Assembly (NCBI GenBank): GCA_017936285.1
Contig: JAGBFU010000080.1
Span: forward strand, 1 to 52,284
Direction: 5' to 3'
Length of the DNA: 52,284 bases
Origin: Marinifilaceae bacterium
GTDB taxonomy: Bacteria > Bacteroidota > Bacteroidia > Bacteroidales > Marinifilaceae
Every line of letters starts with the position of its first letter. Within the stretch, counting starts at the first letter, position 1. Under the pieces are notes generated by a model. The model saw only the letters and a list, made by a program, of their open reading frames with translations, searched no databases and had not been told where the DNA came from. Position numbers and translations under genes: made by a program. Positions 36,737 to 45,767 of the stretch are shown here, in pieces.

Positions 36737-37246
36737 TTATCCGTTAAACACTTTATCCATGCTGATTCCGCGCTGAGCAGCAACTGTACGTGCGTCACGC
36801 AACTCCTTCAATGCAATGAAAGTAGCCTTTACCAAGTTGTGAGGGTTAGATGAACCCTTTGACTTAGCCAACACGTCATGAATTCCAGCGCTCTCAAGTA
36901 CTGCACGCATAGCACCACCTGCCTTTACTCCGGTTCCCGAAGAAGCTGGCTGAATATATACGCGTGATCCGCTAAACTTAGCCTCCTGCTCGTGAGGAAT
37001 TGTTCCCTTAAGAACAGGTACTTTAATCAAATTCTTCTTGGCAGCATCTACACCCTTAGCGATAGCAGCTGTTACCTCATTAGCCTTACCTAATCCCCAG
37101 CCAACGATACCTTTCTCATCGCCAACTACTACGATTGCTGCAAAGCTAAATGTTCTACCTCCCTTAGTAACCTTGGTTACGCGGTTAATCGCAACCAATC
37201 TATCCTTAAGTTCGAGATCTGCGGTATTATTAATCTTCTGTTCCAT
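36737..37246 (-). CDS. rpsE: 30S ribosomal protein S5
   Basis: 169 aa. The S5 N-terminal domain reads [46 protein letters not shown]. The C-terminal domain has [47 protein letters not shown]. Needed for translational accuracy. Twelve bases after rplR. Confidence 0.97.
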   Translation of the reverse strand: MEQKINNTADLELKDRLVAINRVTKVTKGGRTFSFAAIVVVGDEKGIVGWGLGKANEVTAAIAKGVDAAKKNLIKVPVLKGTIPHEQEAKFSGSRVYIQPASSGTGVKAGGAMRAVLESAGIHDVLAKSKGSSNPHNLVKATFIALKELRDARTVAAQRGISMDKVFNG

Positions 37247-37258
37247 CTCTTGCTATCA

Positions 37259-37615
37259 TTAAAAGTTAAGACCTCCCTCACGAGCAGCATCAGCCAAAGC
37301 CTTTACTCTACCGTGATACAAATAACCGTTACGGTCAAAAGTTACAGCTGTGATTCCTGCCTCCAAAGCCTTTGCAGCTACAGCAGCACCTACCAACGCA
37401 GCCTTCTCTGTTTTAGTAACCTTCTGCTCAGCAAACTCCTTGCTCAAAGAAGATACTGAAACCAAAGTTCTACCCTCTTCATCATTTATCAATTGTGCAG
37501 AGATTTGGGCATTTGAGCGATATACACTCAAACGGGGTCTTTCAGCCGTACCAGAAACAATCTTACGAATTCTTCGTTTGATTCTTAATCTTCTGCCTTC
37601 TTTAGTTAAAGCCAT
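37259..37615 (-). CDS. rplR: 50S ribosomal protein L18
   Basis: 118 aa. A basic N-terminus ([36 protein letters not shown]) precedes the 5S rRNA-binding core, ending [28 protein letters not shown]. Between rplF and rpsE. Confidence 0.97.
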   Translation of the reverse strand: MALTKEGRRLRIKRRIRKIVSGTAERPRLSVYRSNAQISAQLINDEEGRTLVSVSSLSKEFAEQKVTKTEKAALVGAAVAAKALEAGITAVTFDRNGYLYHGRVKALADAAREGGLNF

Positions 37616-37636
37616 AATTAAGTTTTACTTTAGAAA

Positions 37637-38191
37637 TTAAACTTTAGCTGACTTACCAGCCTTTCTACGAACAATTTCGCCAACAAAGCGAATACCCTTA
37701 CCCTTATAAGGCTCCGGTTTACGGAATGAGCGGATCTTTGCAGCAACCATACCGATAAGCTGCTTATCACAACTCTCAAGAGTAATGATTGGGTTTGCAC
37801 GCTTCTCTGTTACAGCAGTAACCTTAATCTCTTTTGGCAACTCAAGATAGATAGAGTGAGAATAACCCAAGCCAAGCTCCAATACCTGACCTTCTGCATT
37901 TGCACGGTATCCAACACCTACCAACTCTTGCTTAATGGTGTATCCCTCAGAAACACCAACAACCATATTGTTAATCAAAGCACGATACAAACCATGATAT
38001 GCTTTCACCTGCTTCTCGTCATTTGGACGAGCTACCTCGATTGTTCCATTCTCTACAGATACGGTAATTCCTCCGTTAAGCTGCTGTGACAACTCACCCT
38101 TAGGACCCTTAACTGTAACAACATTCTCAGGAGAGACTGTTACTGTAACTCCTGCAGGAATTGAAATCGGTAATTTACCTATACGTGACAT
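37637..38191 (-). CDS. rplF: 50S ribosomal protein L6
   Basis: 184 aa with two duplicated L6 domains. Signatures: MSRIGKLPISIPAGVTV, VKGPKGELSQ, and C-terminal KIRSFRKPEPYKGKGIRFVGEIVRRKAGK. It lies near the factor-binding site of the large subunit. 17 bases after rpsH. Confidence 0.97.
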   Translation of the reverse strand: MSRIGKLPISIPAGVTVTVSPENVVTVKGPKGELSQQLNGGITVSVENGTIEVARPNDEKQVKAYHGLYRALINNMVVGVSEGYTIKQELVGVGYRANAEGQVLELGLGYSHSIYLELPKEIKVTAVTEKRANPIITLESCDKQLIGMVAAKIRSFRKPEPYKGKGIRFVGEIVRRKAGKSAKV

Positions 38192-38208
38192 CGTTTTCCC
38201 TCCTTAGA

Positions 38209-38604
38209 TTAATAAACATAGCATAATACCTCACCACCTACATTCTTGGCACGAGCCTCCTTATCTGTCATAACTCCGTATGAAGTTGACAAGATAGCAA
38301 TTCCCAAACCATTCAATACACGTGGCATATTTTCAACATCGGAATAACGACGCAAACCAGGCTTAGATACACGAATCAACGCCTTAATCGCAGAAACCTT
38401 TGTCTCTTGATTATATTTCAACGCAATCTTAAGATTGCTCTTTACGCCATCCTCTTCTACTTTGTAGTTCAGAATATATCCCTTCTCTTTAAGGATCTTG
38501 GTTATAGCCAATTTCATTTTTGAACCAGGAACCTCTACAACCTTGTGACCTGCATTAGCCGCATTGCGGATACGGGTCAAAAAATCTGCTATTGGATCTG
38601 TCAT
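38209..38604 (-). CDS. rpsH: 30S ribosomal protein S8
   Basis: 131 aa. [30 protein letters not shown] at the start and [37 protein letters not shown] at the end match the family. In E. coli S8 represses the spc operon by binding mRNA near the rplE start; here a structured leader lies at the same place. Confidence 0.97.
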   Translation of the reverse strand: MTDPIADFLTRIRNAANAGHKVVEVPGSKMKLAITKILKEKGYILNYKVEEDGVKSNLKIALKYNQETKVSAIKALIRVSKPGLRRYSDVENMPRVLNGLGIAILSTSYGVMTDKEARAKNVGGEVLCYVY

Positions 38605-38621
38605 CTCTTCTGATTTTTAAA

Positions 38622-38891
38622 TTACCAACTTGCCTTTTTAACTCCAGGAATCAAACCTGCAGATGCCATCTCGCGGAACTGAATTCTGCTGATTCCAAAT
38701 TGTCTCATGTAACCTCTTGGTCTACCTGTCAATTTGCAACGGTTGTGCAAACGAATAGGATTTGAGTTTTTAGGAAGAAGGCTCAATCCAATATAATCTC
38801 CTGCCTCTTTTAACTGAGCTCGTTTTGCAGCGTACTTTTCTACCAATTTTGCACGCTTTACCTCACGGGCCTTCATTGATTCTTTTGCCAT
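38622..38891 (-). CDS. rpsN: 30S ribosomal protein S14 (zinc-free form)
   Basis: 89 aa. [31 protein letters not shown] then [43 protein letters not shown]. It is the long form without the CxxC pairs. Between rplE (11 bases) and rpsH (17 bases). Confidence 0.96.
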   Translation of the reverse strand: MAKESMKAREVKRAKLVEKYAAKRAQLKEAGDYIGLSLLPKNSNPIRLHNRCKLTGRPRGYMRQFGISRIQFREMASAGLIPGVKKASW

Positions 38892-38902
38892 CTCAAAATA
38901 AT

Positions 38903-39451
38903 TTAGTTCTTTTTAAACGGTAAACCGAACTCTCTTAACAAAGCATATCCCTCCTCGTCTGTCTTAGCAGTAGTTACGAAGGTGATATTCATACCCATGA
39001 TTTTGTGTACTGAATCCAACACAATCTCAGGGAAAATGATCTGCTCCTCAAGTCCCAATGTGTAATTTCCTCTTCCATCAAGTTTTCCATTGATTCCCTT
39101 GAAATCACGGATACGTGGAAGTGCTGCGCAAATCAATCTCTCCAAGAACTCGTACATGCGATCGTGACGCAATGTTACGCGAACTCCGATAGGCATTCCT
39201 CTACGCAACTTAAAGTTAGAAACGTCCTTTGTTGATTTTCCGCTCACTGCCTTCTGACCGGCAATTGCAGTAATCTCATTCAAAGAGAACTCCAAGATCT
39301 TCTTATCCTGGATAGAAGCACCTACACCCTGGTTGATTACTATCTTCTCCAACTTGGGTGCCTGCATAACTGACTTGTATCCGAACTCTTTCATCAAAGC
39401 CGGTACAATCTCGTCGTTATACTTCGTCTTTAGGTTTGGTATATAACTCAT
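38903..39451 (-). CDS. rplE: 50S ribosomal protein L5
   Basis: 182 aa. [51 protein letters not shown] and the C-terminal [24 protein letters not shown] are diagnostic. It binds 5S rRNA. Unlike the tight spacing in the rest of the block, its start is 407 bases from rplX, with its own promoter and a structured leader upstream. Confidence 0.97.
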   Translation of the reverse strand: MSYIPNLKTKYNDEIVPALMKEFGYKSVMQAPKLEKIVINQGVGASIQDKKILEFSLNEITAIAGQKAVSGKSTKDVSNFKLRRGMPIGVRVTLRHDRMYEFLERLICAALPRIRDFKGINGKLDGRGNYTLGLEEQIIFPEIVLDSVHKIMGMNITFVTTAKTDEEGYALLREFGLPFKKN

Positions 39452-39467
39452 TATATTTAAATAATTT

Positions 39468-39523
39468 GTCGCAAAGCGACGTTAGATTTCACACATAATT
39501 TCCCAGGCAAGAACACTCTCGCC
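39468..39523 (-). promoter_or_regulatory. Structured 5' leader of rplE with two hairpins
   Basis: On the minus strand the first hairpin is GGCGAGA-GTGT-TCTTGCC (39506-39523; seven pairs, one G-T). The second is GTCGC-TTT-GCGAC (39468-39480), ending 16 bases before the rplE start codon, where it could hinder ribosome entry. Ribosomal-protein feedback is a reasonable inference because S8 acts at this position in E. coli; no known S8 site was matched. Confidence 0.45.
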
Positions 39524-39537
39524 CAAATTTAACCGCG

Positions 39538-39569
39538 CAAAGATAATACATTATATTCAGATAACCAAA
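39538..39569 (-). promoter_or_regulatory. Internal promoter of the spc segment, upstream of rplE
   Basis: On the minus strand TTTG (39566-39569), 20 bases, then TATCTTTG (39538-39545): a full -33/-7 match. The start would be near 39532, giving a leader of about 80 bases. Confidence 0.8.
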
Positions 39570-39603
39570 AGTATGTATAACTAATTTTTTTTAATTTTTT
39601 ATT

Positions 39604-39795
39604 AGAAGCTATTTAAAATTTATTTCGTGGTTGTTTGAGAAAGATTATTGAGTATAGATTTCACTTCATAGCGAAGGCAATATAGCATATTGCCAAGATG
39701 GGAAGTGAAATATAAACCAAAAAGATTCTCAGAGAAACCAAAACAATTGTAAGTAATGTAAGAAATAGATAAACAATAAAATTTAAACAGATTCT
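39604..39795. mobile_element. 192-bp non-coding element with terminal inverted repeats (MITE-like)
   Basis: The left end (39604-39624) and the reverse complement of the right end (39775-39795) agree at 18 of 21 positions: they read AGAAGCTATTTAAAA... and AGAATCTGTTTAAAT..., both ending TTTATT. The interior holds a nested hairpin: ATTTCACTTC (39658-39667) with GAAGTGAAAT (39702-39711), and inside it GGCAATAT (39676-39683) with ATATTGCC (39687-39694). No convincing reading frame exists; a 60-codon minus frame is low complexity. No clear target duplication is visible. It lies between the rplX terminator and the rplE promoter. Confidence 0.65.
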
Positions 39796-39800
39796 TACAC

Positions 39801-39834
39801 AAAAAAAACGAGGAGCAACATACGTTACCCCTCG
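39801..39834 (-). terminator. Intrinsic terminator after rplX
   Basis: On the minus strand CGAGGGGTAAC (39824-39834) pairs with GTTGCTCCTCG (39809-39819), 11 pairs with two G-T, around loop GTAT, followed by eight Ts. It lies 24 bases after the rplX stop, in the middle of the ribosomal block. Confidence 0.85.
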
Positions 39835-39858
39835 CATACTATCAAAGAAATATTTCGA

Positions 39859-40185
39859 TTACTTCAAAATCTCTCCTGACTTCTTGGCATATCTTACGAT
39901 TGTTCCATCCTCTTGAACTTTACGTCCAACCTTTGTAGGATTACCGGTAGAAGGATCAATCAAAGTAAGGTTTGAGATATGAATACCTGCCTCCTGCTCG
40001 ATGATTCCTCCTTGTGGATGAGCCGCGCTTGGCTTAGTGTGCTTCTTAACCATATTCACACCCTCAACAATTGCACGCTCCTTAGTAGGATCAACTGACA
40101 ATACCTTACCTTGCTTACCCTTATCCTCACCAGCGTTTACAACAACCATGTCGCCTTTCTTGATATGAAATTTCTTATTCATCAC
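39859..40185 (-). CDS. rplX: 50S ribosomal protein L24
   Basis: 108 aa. [69 protein letters not shown] is the KOW-type L24 core. It starts 50S assembly. Last gene before the terminator and the 407-bp break ahead of rplE. Confidence 0.97.
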   Translation of the reverse strand: MMNKKFHIKKGDMVVVNAGEDKGKQGKVLSVDPTKERAIVEGVNMVKKHTKPSAAHPQGGIIEQEAGIHISNLTLIDPSTGNPTKVGRKVQEDGTIVRYAKKSGEILK

Positions 40186-40217
40186 AATTAATTTTTAATG
40201 GTTTGAAACACTATTGG

Positions 40218-40583
40218 TTAAAGTACCTCAGGAGCAAGAGAAACGATCTTTGTGTAACCCTCACGAACCTCTCTGGCAACTGGGCCAAAGATACGGGTAC
40301 CTCTCATCTCACCTGCATTGTTCAACAATACGCAAGCATTGTCGTCGAAACGAATGTAAGATCCGTCAGCTCTTCTGTACTCCTTAGATACACGTACAAC
40401 TACTGCTTTACTTACAATTCCCTGCTTAACATCACTGTTAGGTAAGGCACTCTTAACAGCTACGACAATCTTGTCGCCAACTCGAGCATATCTCTTTCTG
40501 GTTCCACCAAGAACTCGAATACACAGTACCTCTTTAGCACCGCTATTGTCTGCTACTGACAATCTAGTCTCCTGCTGTATCAT
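40218..40583 (-). CDS. rplN: 50S ribosomal protein L14
   Basis: 121 aa. [44 protein letters not shown] and ICGP-type region [12 protein letters not shown] match the family. It forms an inter-subunit bridge. One base after rpsQ, so tightly coupled. Confidence 0.97.
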   Translation of the reverse strand: MIQQETRLSVADNSGAKEVLCIRVLGGTRKRYARVGDKIVVAVKSALPNSDVKQGIVSKAVVVRVSKEYRRADGSYIRFDDNACVLLNNAGEMRGTRIFGPVAREVREGYTKIVSLAPEVL

Positions 40584-40584
40584 G

Positions 40585-40842
40585 TTACTTCACTCTTTCA
40601 ACGATTTCAACTAATCTCCATCTCTTGTTTTTACTCAAGGGACGAGTCTCCATAATTCTCACAGTATCACCAATATTGCACTCGTTATTCTCATCGTGTG
40701 CGGTGTACTTTTTGGTCTTCTTCACGAACTTACCGTAAATAGGGTGTTTCTCCTTGAAGTGTACGGCAACTGTGATAGTCTTGTCCATCTTGTTGCTAAG
40801 TACGAGACCCAAACGCTCTTTTCTTAGATTTCTCTCTGTCAT
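40585..40842 (-). CDS. rpsQ: 30S ribosomal protein S17
   Basis: 85 aa OB-fold. [75 protein letters not shown] is diagnostic. Seven bases after rpmC. Confidence 0.97.
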   Translation of the reverse strand: MTERNLRKERLGLVLSNKMDKTITVAVHFKEKHPIYGKFVKKTKKYTAHDENNECNIGDTVRIMETRPLSKNKRWRLVEIVERVK

Positions 40843-40849
40843 GGCACTA

Positions 40850-41047
40850 TTATTTTACGGTTAATTCTCTCTTACGCAACTCTGTCATCATGCGAGCAAT
40901 GTTTCTTCTAGTAGCCTTAATTGCCATAGGATTCTCCACTGGAGAAATTGCATGATTCAAGATCAACTTATTTAACTCAACCTGCTCGGCTGCCAACTTA
41001 TCCTTTAAGTCTTGTGTTGACAGGTCCTTAATCTCTTGATTTTTCAT
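40850..41047 (-). CDS. rpmC: 50S ribosomal protein L29
   Basis: 65 aa, two helices: [58 protein letters not shown]. It sits at the peptide exit tunnel. 36 bases after rplP. Confidence 0.96.
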   Translation of the reverse strand: MKNQEIKDLSTQDLKDKLAAEQVELNKLILNHAISPVENPMAIKATRRNIARMMTELRKRELTVK

Positions 41048-41083
41048 CTTTTTCTGATTTTAATGTACTACTCAGAGATTTGA

Positions 41084-41503
41084 TTACTCTGAATAGTCCC
41101 GTCTAACAATAAACTTAGTTGCAATTGGCAGTTTCTGAGCTGCAAGACGCAAAGCCTCTTTTGCTACTGCGTATGGAACACCGTCTGCCTCAAACAGGAT
41201 TCTACCTGGAGTAACAGGAGCAATAAATCCTACAGGATCTCCTTTACCCTTACCCATACGTACATCCAATGGCTTTTTAGTCAATGGTTTGTCAGGGAAA
41301 ATGCGAATCCAAATCTGACCTTGTCTTTGCATATATCTTGTGACTGCGACACGGGCTGCCTCAATCTGGCGCTGCTCAATCCAGTGATTCTCCAACGCCT
41401 TAATTCCAAACGATCCGAATGCAAGTTGGTGACCGCGCTGTGCGTTACCCTTCATTCTTCCTTTTTGGGCTCTTCTGTATTTAGTCCTTTTTGGCTGTAA
41501 CAT
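41084..41503 (-). CDS. rplP: 50S ribosomal protein L16
   Basis: 139 aa. [38 protein letters not shown], then [35 protein letters not shown]. It shapes the A-site region of the large subunit. 18 bases after rpsC. Confidence 0.97.
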   Translation of the reverse strand: MLQPKRTKYRRAQKGRMKGNAQRGHQLAFGSFGIKALENHWIEQRQIEAARVAVTRYMQRQGQIWIRIFPDKPLTKKPLDVRMGKGKGDPVGFIAPVTPGRILFEADGVPYAVAKEALRLAAQKLPIATKFIVRRDYSE

Positions 41504-41521
41504 AACTTTTCAATTAAAGGG

Positions 41522-42259
41522 TTACTTATTTCCAGTTTTTCTCTTTCTGAAACCGCCACGCTTACCATTTCCATTGGCATTATTTAGGCGACTCTCCTTA
41601 GATTGCAACAAAGAGTTTGGAACCAACTCACGCTTTCCATAAACCTCTCCCTTACAAATCCATACCTTGATACCTAAGATACCGTATGTTGTCAAAGCCT
41701 CTGCCTGTGCATAATCGATATCAGCACGGAAGGTGTGCAATGGAGTACGACCCTCCTTGAACATCTCTGAACGTGCAATCTCAGCTCCATTCAAACGACC
41801 TGAAATCAAAACTTTGATACCCTCGGCTCCGATACGCATTGTAGATGCAACAGCCATCTTAATAGCTCTACGATATGCTACACGGCCCTCCAACTGACGA
41901 GCAATACTATTTGCCACAATCACAGCGTCCAACTCAGGACGTTTGATCTCAAAGATATTGATCTGTACCTCCTTATCGGTAATCTTCTTCAACTCCTCCT
42001 TCAACTTGTCAACCTCTTGACCGCCCTTACCAATGATGATACCTGGACGAGCTGTGTTGATTGTGATAGTGATAAGTTTCAAAGTTCTCTCGATAACAAT
42101 CTTAGCAATTCCGGCCTTAGCCAAACGTGCATTAAGGTACTTACGAATTTTATAATCCTCTACCAATCTGTCGCCGTAATTCTTACCGCCAAACCAGTTA
42201 GAATCCCAACCACGGATAATACCTAATCTATTACTAATTGGATTTACTTTCTGTCCCAT
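41522..42259 (-). CDS. rpsC: 30S ribosomal protein S3
   Basis: 245 aa. [23 protein letters not shown], the KH domain ([22 protein letters not shown]), and the C-terminal domain ([42 protein letters not shown] region) are present. A basic tail ([22 protein letters not shown]) extends it. Five bases after rplV. Confidence 0.97.
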   Translation of the reverse strand: MGQKVNPISNRLGIIRGWDSNWFGGKNYGDRLVEDYKIRKYLNARLAKAGIAKIVIERTLKLITITINTARPGIIIGKGGQEVDKLKEELKKITDKEVQINIFEIKRPELDAVIVANSIARQLEGRVAYRRAIKMAVASTMRIGAEGIKVLISGRLNGAEIARSEMFKEGRTPLHTFRADIDYAQAEALTTYGILGIKVWICKGEVYGKRELVPNSLLQSKESRLNNANGNGKRGGFRKRKTGNK

Positions 42260-42264
42260 GATGC

Positions 42265-42672
42265 TTACTCTTTAACGGCGTTTTTACTTCCTAACACGAT
42301 TGTAACGTGGTTAGATCTTTTACGAATTCTGTGAGCACGTCCTTGAGGAGCAGTTCTCAAACGTTTCAAAATGCCAGCGCCATCAACGAAAATCTCTTTC
42401 ACAAAAAGGTTAGCCTCCTCAACACGAGATCCCTCGTTCTTAACACTCCAGTTTGCAATAGCTGAAAGCAATAATTTCTCAACTTTGCGAGCAGCCTCTC
42501 TTGGACAGAATTTCAATGTGTCCAAAGCCTTCTGTACGTCCATTCCACGTACAAGATCAGCTACCAATCTCATTTTCTGAGGAGATGATGGGCAATTGCG
42601 AAGCACAGACATAGCCTGAGACTTCTTAGCAGCTTTCATCTGCTCAGCTTTTAATCTTTTTCTTGCACCCAT
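42265..42672 (-). CDS. rplV: 50S ribosomal protein L22
   Basis: 135 aa. [32 protein letters not shown], then the exit-tunnel loop [26 protein letters not shown]. 40 bases after rpsS. Confidence 0.97.
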   Translation of the reverse strand: MGARKRLKAEQMKAAKKSQAMSVLRNCPSSPQKMRLVADLVRGMDVQKALDTLKFCPREAARKVEKLLLSAIANWSVKNEGSRVEEANLFVKEIFVDGAGILKRLRTAPQGRAHRIRKRSNHVTIVLGSKNAVKE

Positions 42673-42712
42673 TATAATACAATCTTCATTTGTTAAACTT
42701 TAAGCACGCAAA

Positions 42713-42976
42713 TTATTTCTTCTTAGCGTGACCTCTAAATGTACGTGTTGGTGCGAACTCTCCCAACTTATGACCTACCATATTCTCGGTCACATATACA
42801 GGGATGAATTTGTTACCATTGTGTACAGCTACCGTGTGACCCACAAAATCCGGAGAAATCATTGAGTGACGAGCCCATGTCTTTACAACATTCTTGTTGT
42901 TGTTCTCATTCATCTCAAGAATTCTCTTCTCAAGTTTGTAATCAATAAAAGGGCCTTTTTTTAACGAACGACTCAT
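42713..42976 (-). CDS. rpsS: 30S ribosomal protein S19
   Basis: 87 aa. [19 protein letters not shown], then [51 protein letters not shown]. It sits in the 30S head with S13. 19 bases after rplB. Confidence 0.97.
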   Translation of the reverse strand: MSRSLKKGPFIDYKLEKRILEMNENNNKNVVKTWARHSMISPDFVGHTVAVHNGNKFIPVYVTENMVGHKLGEFAPTRTFRGHAKKK

Positions 42977-42995
42977 AACATTCTATCTTAATCGG

Positions 42996-43817
42996 TTATT
43001 TTCTTTTTTCTACGATATACTGACTTGAAGCCTTCTTAGGAGCTCTTGTCTTATATCCCTTGGCATACAATCCCTTTCTTGAACGAGGCTGACCTCCTGA
43101 AGCACGGCCTTCTCCTCCTCCCATTGGGTGATCAACCGGGTTCATTACAACACCTCTGTTACGAGGACGACGTCCAAGCCAACGTGAGTGACCTGCCTTA
43201 CCAGCACGCTCCAAAGCGTGGTCTGGGTTAGACACTGTACCTACAGTTGCTTTACAGGTAACAAGAATCATACGAACCTCGCCTGAAGGCAACTTAATTG
43301 AGGCATACTTACCCTCACGTGCAACCAACTGTGCATAAGATCCTGCACTACGAGCAATCATAGCTCCCTGTCCAGGTCTCATCTCAATGTTATGAATGAT
43401 TGTACCTAATGGAATCTCAGATAGGAACAATGAGTTTCCTACCTCAGGTGCAACACCTGCACCGCTCTCAACAGTCTGACCTACGGTCAAACCGATAGGA
43501 GCGATAATATAGCGTTTCTCTCCATCAGCATAAATCAACAATGCAATACGTGCGCTTCTATTTGGGTCGTACTCAATAGTAGCAACCTTTGCAGGAATAT
43601 TATCCTTATCGCGCTTGAAGTCGATCAAACGATATTGCTTTTTGTGACCACCACCTATATATCTCATTGTCATTTTACCGGTATTATTTCTACCTCCGGT
43701 GCTCTTAATTGGTCTCAACAATGATTTCTCAGGTCTATCTGTAGTCAACTGGTCGAAACAGTTTACAACTCTATGTCTCGTACCAGGGGTTACAGGATTT
43801 AATTTTCTAACAGCCAT
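42996..43817 (-). CDS. rplB: 50S ribosomal protein L2
   Basis: 273 aa. The N-terminal region has [29 protein letters not shown], and the functional C-terminal loop is [25 protein letters not shown], including the conserved His needed for peptidyl transfer. Five bases after rplW. Confidence 0.98.
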   Translation of the reverse strand: MAVRKLNPVTPGTRHRVVNCFDQLTTDRPEKSLLRPIKSTGGRNNTGKMTMRYIGGGHKKQYRLIDFKRDKDNIPAKVATIEYDPNRSARIALLIYADGEKRYIIAPIGLTVGQTVESGAGVAPEVGNSLFLSEIPLGTIIHNIEMRPGQGAMIARSAGSYAQLVAREGKYASIKLPSGEVRMILVTCKATVGTVSNPDHALERAGKAGHSRWLGRRPRNRGVVMNPVDHPMGGGEGRASGGQPRSRKGLYAKGYKTRAPKKASSQYIVEKRK

Positions 43818-43822
43818 CTCTA

Positions 43823-44113
43823 TTAAATATTGCTATAAAAATCAATACTATCACCTTGTGCCAAGGTTACAATCGCTTTCTTGTATGATGCAGTACGACC
43901 AGAAATCATTCCAGCCTTGGTGTATCTTGCTTTTGCCTTACCCTGATATCTCACGATATTTACGTCGGTAACCTTAACATTATACATCTCCTCTACAGCC
44001 TTCTTAACTGTAATTTTGTTAGCATCTTGAGAAACAACAAACGCAACTTTGTTGAGTTTGTCATTCATTTCAGTCATCTTCTCCGAAAGAACGGGCTTTA
44101 CTATAATCTCCAT
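43823..44113 (-). CDS. rplW: 50S ribosomal protein L23
   Basis: 96 aa. [52 protein letters not shown] matches the family. It is the docking site for trigger factor and SRP at the exit tunnel. Eleven bases after rplD. Confidence 0.97.
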   Translation of the reverse strand: MEIIVKPVLSEKMTEMNDKLNKVAFVVSQDANKITVKKAVEEMYNVKVTDVNIVRYQGKAKARYTKAGMISGRTASYKKAIVTLAQGDSIDFYSNI

Positions 44114-44124
44114 TTTAATTAGAT

Positions 44125-44757
44125 TTAGTTAAGATTTAACATTTGGTTGATGACCTCTACTGAACTCTCAGACAATACTACATCATGAGCCTTCATAATT
44201 GCATATGTATTCACGTCTGTTGCGCGCATTACAGATACCTTCTGAAGGTTTCTTGCTGAAAGCAATACATTCTCATTAGCATCGTTCAAAACGAACAAGA
44301 AATTTCCGTGAGTCAAGTTAAGATTCTTAACGATTGCTACGAAATCTTTTGTCTTTGGAGCCTCGAATGTGAAGTCCTCGATTACTTTGATTACTCCGTT
44401 AGCAGCTTTTACAGAGAAAGCTGATCTACGAGCCAAACGTTTTAGTTTCTTATTCAACTTGAAGCTATAGTCACGTGGAACTGGACCAAATACGCGACCT
44501 CCACCACGGAACTCAGGGTTCTTGATGCTACCAGCACGTGCACCACCGGTTCCCTTTTGTTTCTTAAGTTTTCTGGTACTTCCAGAAACCTCGTTTCTCT
44601 GCTTTGACTTAGCAGTTCCCTGACGATTGTTAGCCAAGAACTGTTTTACATCAAGGTAGATAGCATGCTCGTTAGGCTGAATCGCAAAGATAGCGTCATT
44701 TAACTCTACCTTTCTTCCGGTATCTTGACCGGCTATGTTTACTACACTTAACTCCAT
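44125..44757 (-). CDS. rplD: 50S ribosomal protein L4
   Basis: 210 aa. The tunnel loop is RQGTAKSKQRNEVSGSTRKLKKQKGTGGARAGSIKNPEFRGGGRVFGP. The start codon shares one base with the rplC stop (TAATG), so translation is coupled. In E. coli L4 represses the S10 operon; no such leader was found before rpsJ here. Confidence 0.97.
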   Translation of the reverse strand: MELSVVNIAGQDTGRKVELNDAIFAIQPNEHAIYLDVKQFLANNRQGTAKSKQRNEVSGSTRKLKKQKGTGGARAGSIKNPEFRGGGRVFGPVPRDYSFKLNKKLKRLARRSAFSVKAANGVIKVIEDFTFEAPKTKDFVAIVKNLNLTHGNFLFVLNDANENVLLSARNLQKVSVMRATDVNTYAIMKAHDVVLSESSVEVINQMLNLN

Positions 44758-45380
44758 TACTTCTCAATAATTACGTATGAACCTTTAGTTCCAGGGATAG
44801 AACCCTTAACCAACAACAAATTGTTCTCTGGAATTACCTTAAGAACAGCTAGGTTCGCAACAGTAACCTGCTCTCCACCCATTCTTCCTGCCATACGCAA
44901 TCCTTTGAATACGCGTGATGGAGTAGAACAAGCTCCGATAGATCCTGGTTTGCGAGCACGGTTGTGCTGTCCGTGAGTAGTCTGACCTACTCCGCTGAAT
45001 CCATGACGCTTTACAACACCCTGGAAACCTTTTCCTTTACTAATTCCGACAACATCTACAAAGGGAACACCCTCGAACAAGTTCACGTCAAGTACATCGC
45101 CCAACTTGTACTCATCCTCAAAACCGGTAAACTCAACCAATTTAGCTTTTGGAGTTACACCAGCCTTTGCGAAGTGTCCGGCCAATGGCTTCGTTGTATT
45201 CTTCTCCTTTGCATCATCAAAGGCAAGCTGAATAGCAGCGTAGCCGTCGTTCTCTACAGTCTTAATCTGTGTAACGACACATGGACCGCATTCGATAACA
45301 GTGCATGGAATACTTTTTCCCTCAACACTGAACACAGAAGTCATTCCGACTTTCTTTCCAATCAATCCTGCTGATTTCAT
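44757..45380 (-). CDS. rplC: 50S ribosomal protein L3
   Basis: 207 aa. [37 protein letters not shown], and the extension [47 protein letters not shown]. It reaches near the peptidyl-transferase centre. 48 bases after rpsJ, overlapping rplD by one base. Confidence 0.97.
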   Translation of the reverse strand: MKSAGLIGKKVGMTSVFSVEGKSIPCTVIECGPCVVTQIKTVENDGYAAIQLAFDDAKEKNTTKPLAGHFAKAGVTPKAKLVEFTGFEDEYKLGDVLDVNLFEGVPFVDVVGISKGKGFQGVVKRHGFSGVGQTTHGQHNRARKPGSIGACSTPSRVFKGLRMAGRMGGEQVTVANLAVLKVIPENNLLLVKGSIPGTKGSYVIIEK

Positions 45381-45428
45381 TTTTTACTTTTTGTTTAATT
45401 TAAATAACGACATAGGGTTTCGCCGTCA

Positions 45429-45734
45429 TTACACCTTAATCTCTACCTCAACACCACTTGGCAACTCAAGCTTCATCAACGCATCAATTGTACCAGCTGT
45501 TGAGCTGTAAATGTCAATCAAACGCTTGAAAGTGCAAAGTTTAAACTGCTCACGGCTCTTCTTGTTTACGAAAGTTGAGCGGTTTACTGTGAAGATACCT
45601 GTGTGAGTTGGAAGTGGAATTGGGCCACTAACAACAGCTCCGGTAGCCTTTACAGTCTTAACAATCTTCTCTGCAGACTTGTCAACCAAGTTGTGATCGT
45701 AAGATTTCAACTTAATTCTGATTTTTTGACTCAT
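45429..45734 (-). CDS. rpsJ: 30S ribosomal protein S10
   Basis: 101 aa. [60 protein letters not shown] is diagnostic. It is also the Nus-factor partner NusE. It follows fusA by 33 bases with no tuf gene between, the Bacteroidota arrangement joining the str and S10 operons. Confidence 0.97.
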   Translation of the reverse strand: MSQKIRIKLKSYDHNLVDKSAEKIVKTVKATGAVVSGPIPLPTHTGIFTVNRSTFVNKKSREQFKLCTFKRLIDIYSSTAGTIDALMKLELPSGVEVEIKV

Positions 45735-45767
45735 AATATTTAGTAAATACTAGTATATGTTATCCAA

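Noticed and set aside
39620..39802. 60-codon minus-strand frame between rplX and rplE
   Set aside because: It covers the inverted-repeat element, is rich in Phe, Tyr, Leu and Asn as AT-rich non-coding DNA gives, and crosses the right terminal repeat.
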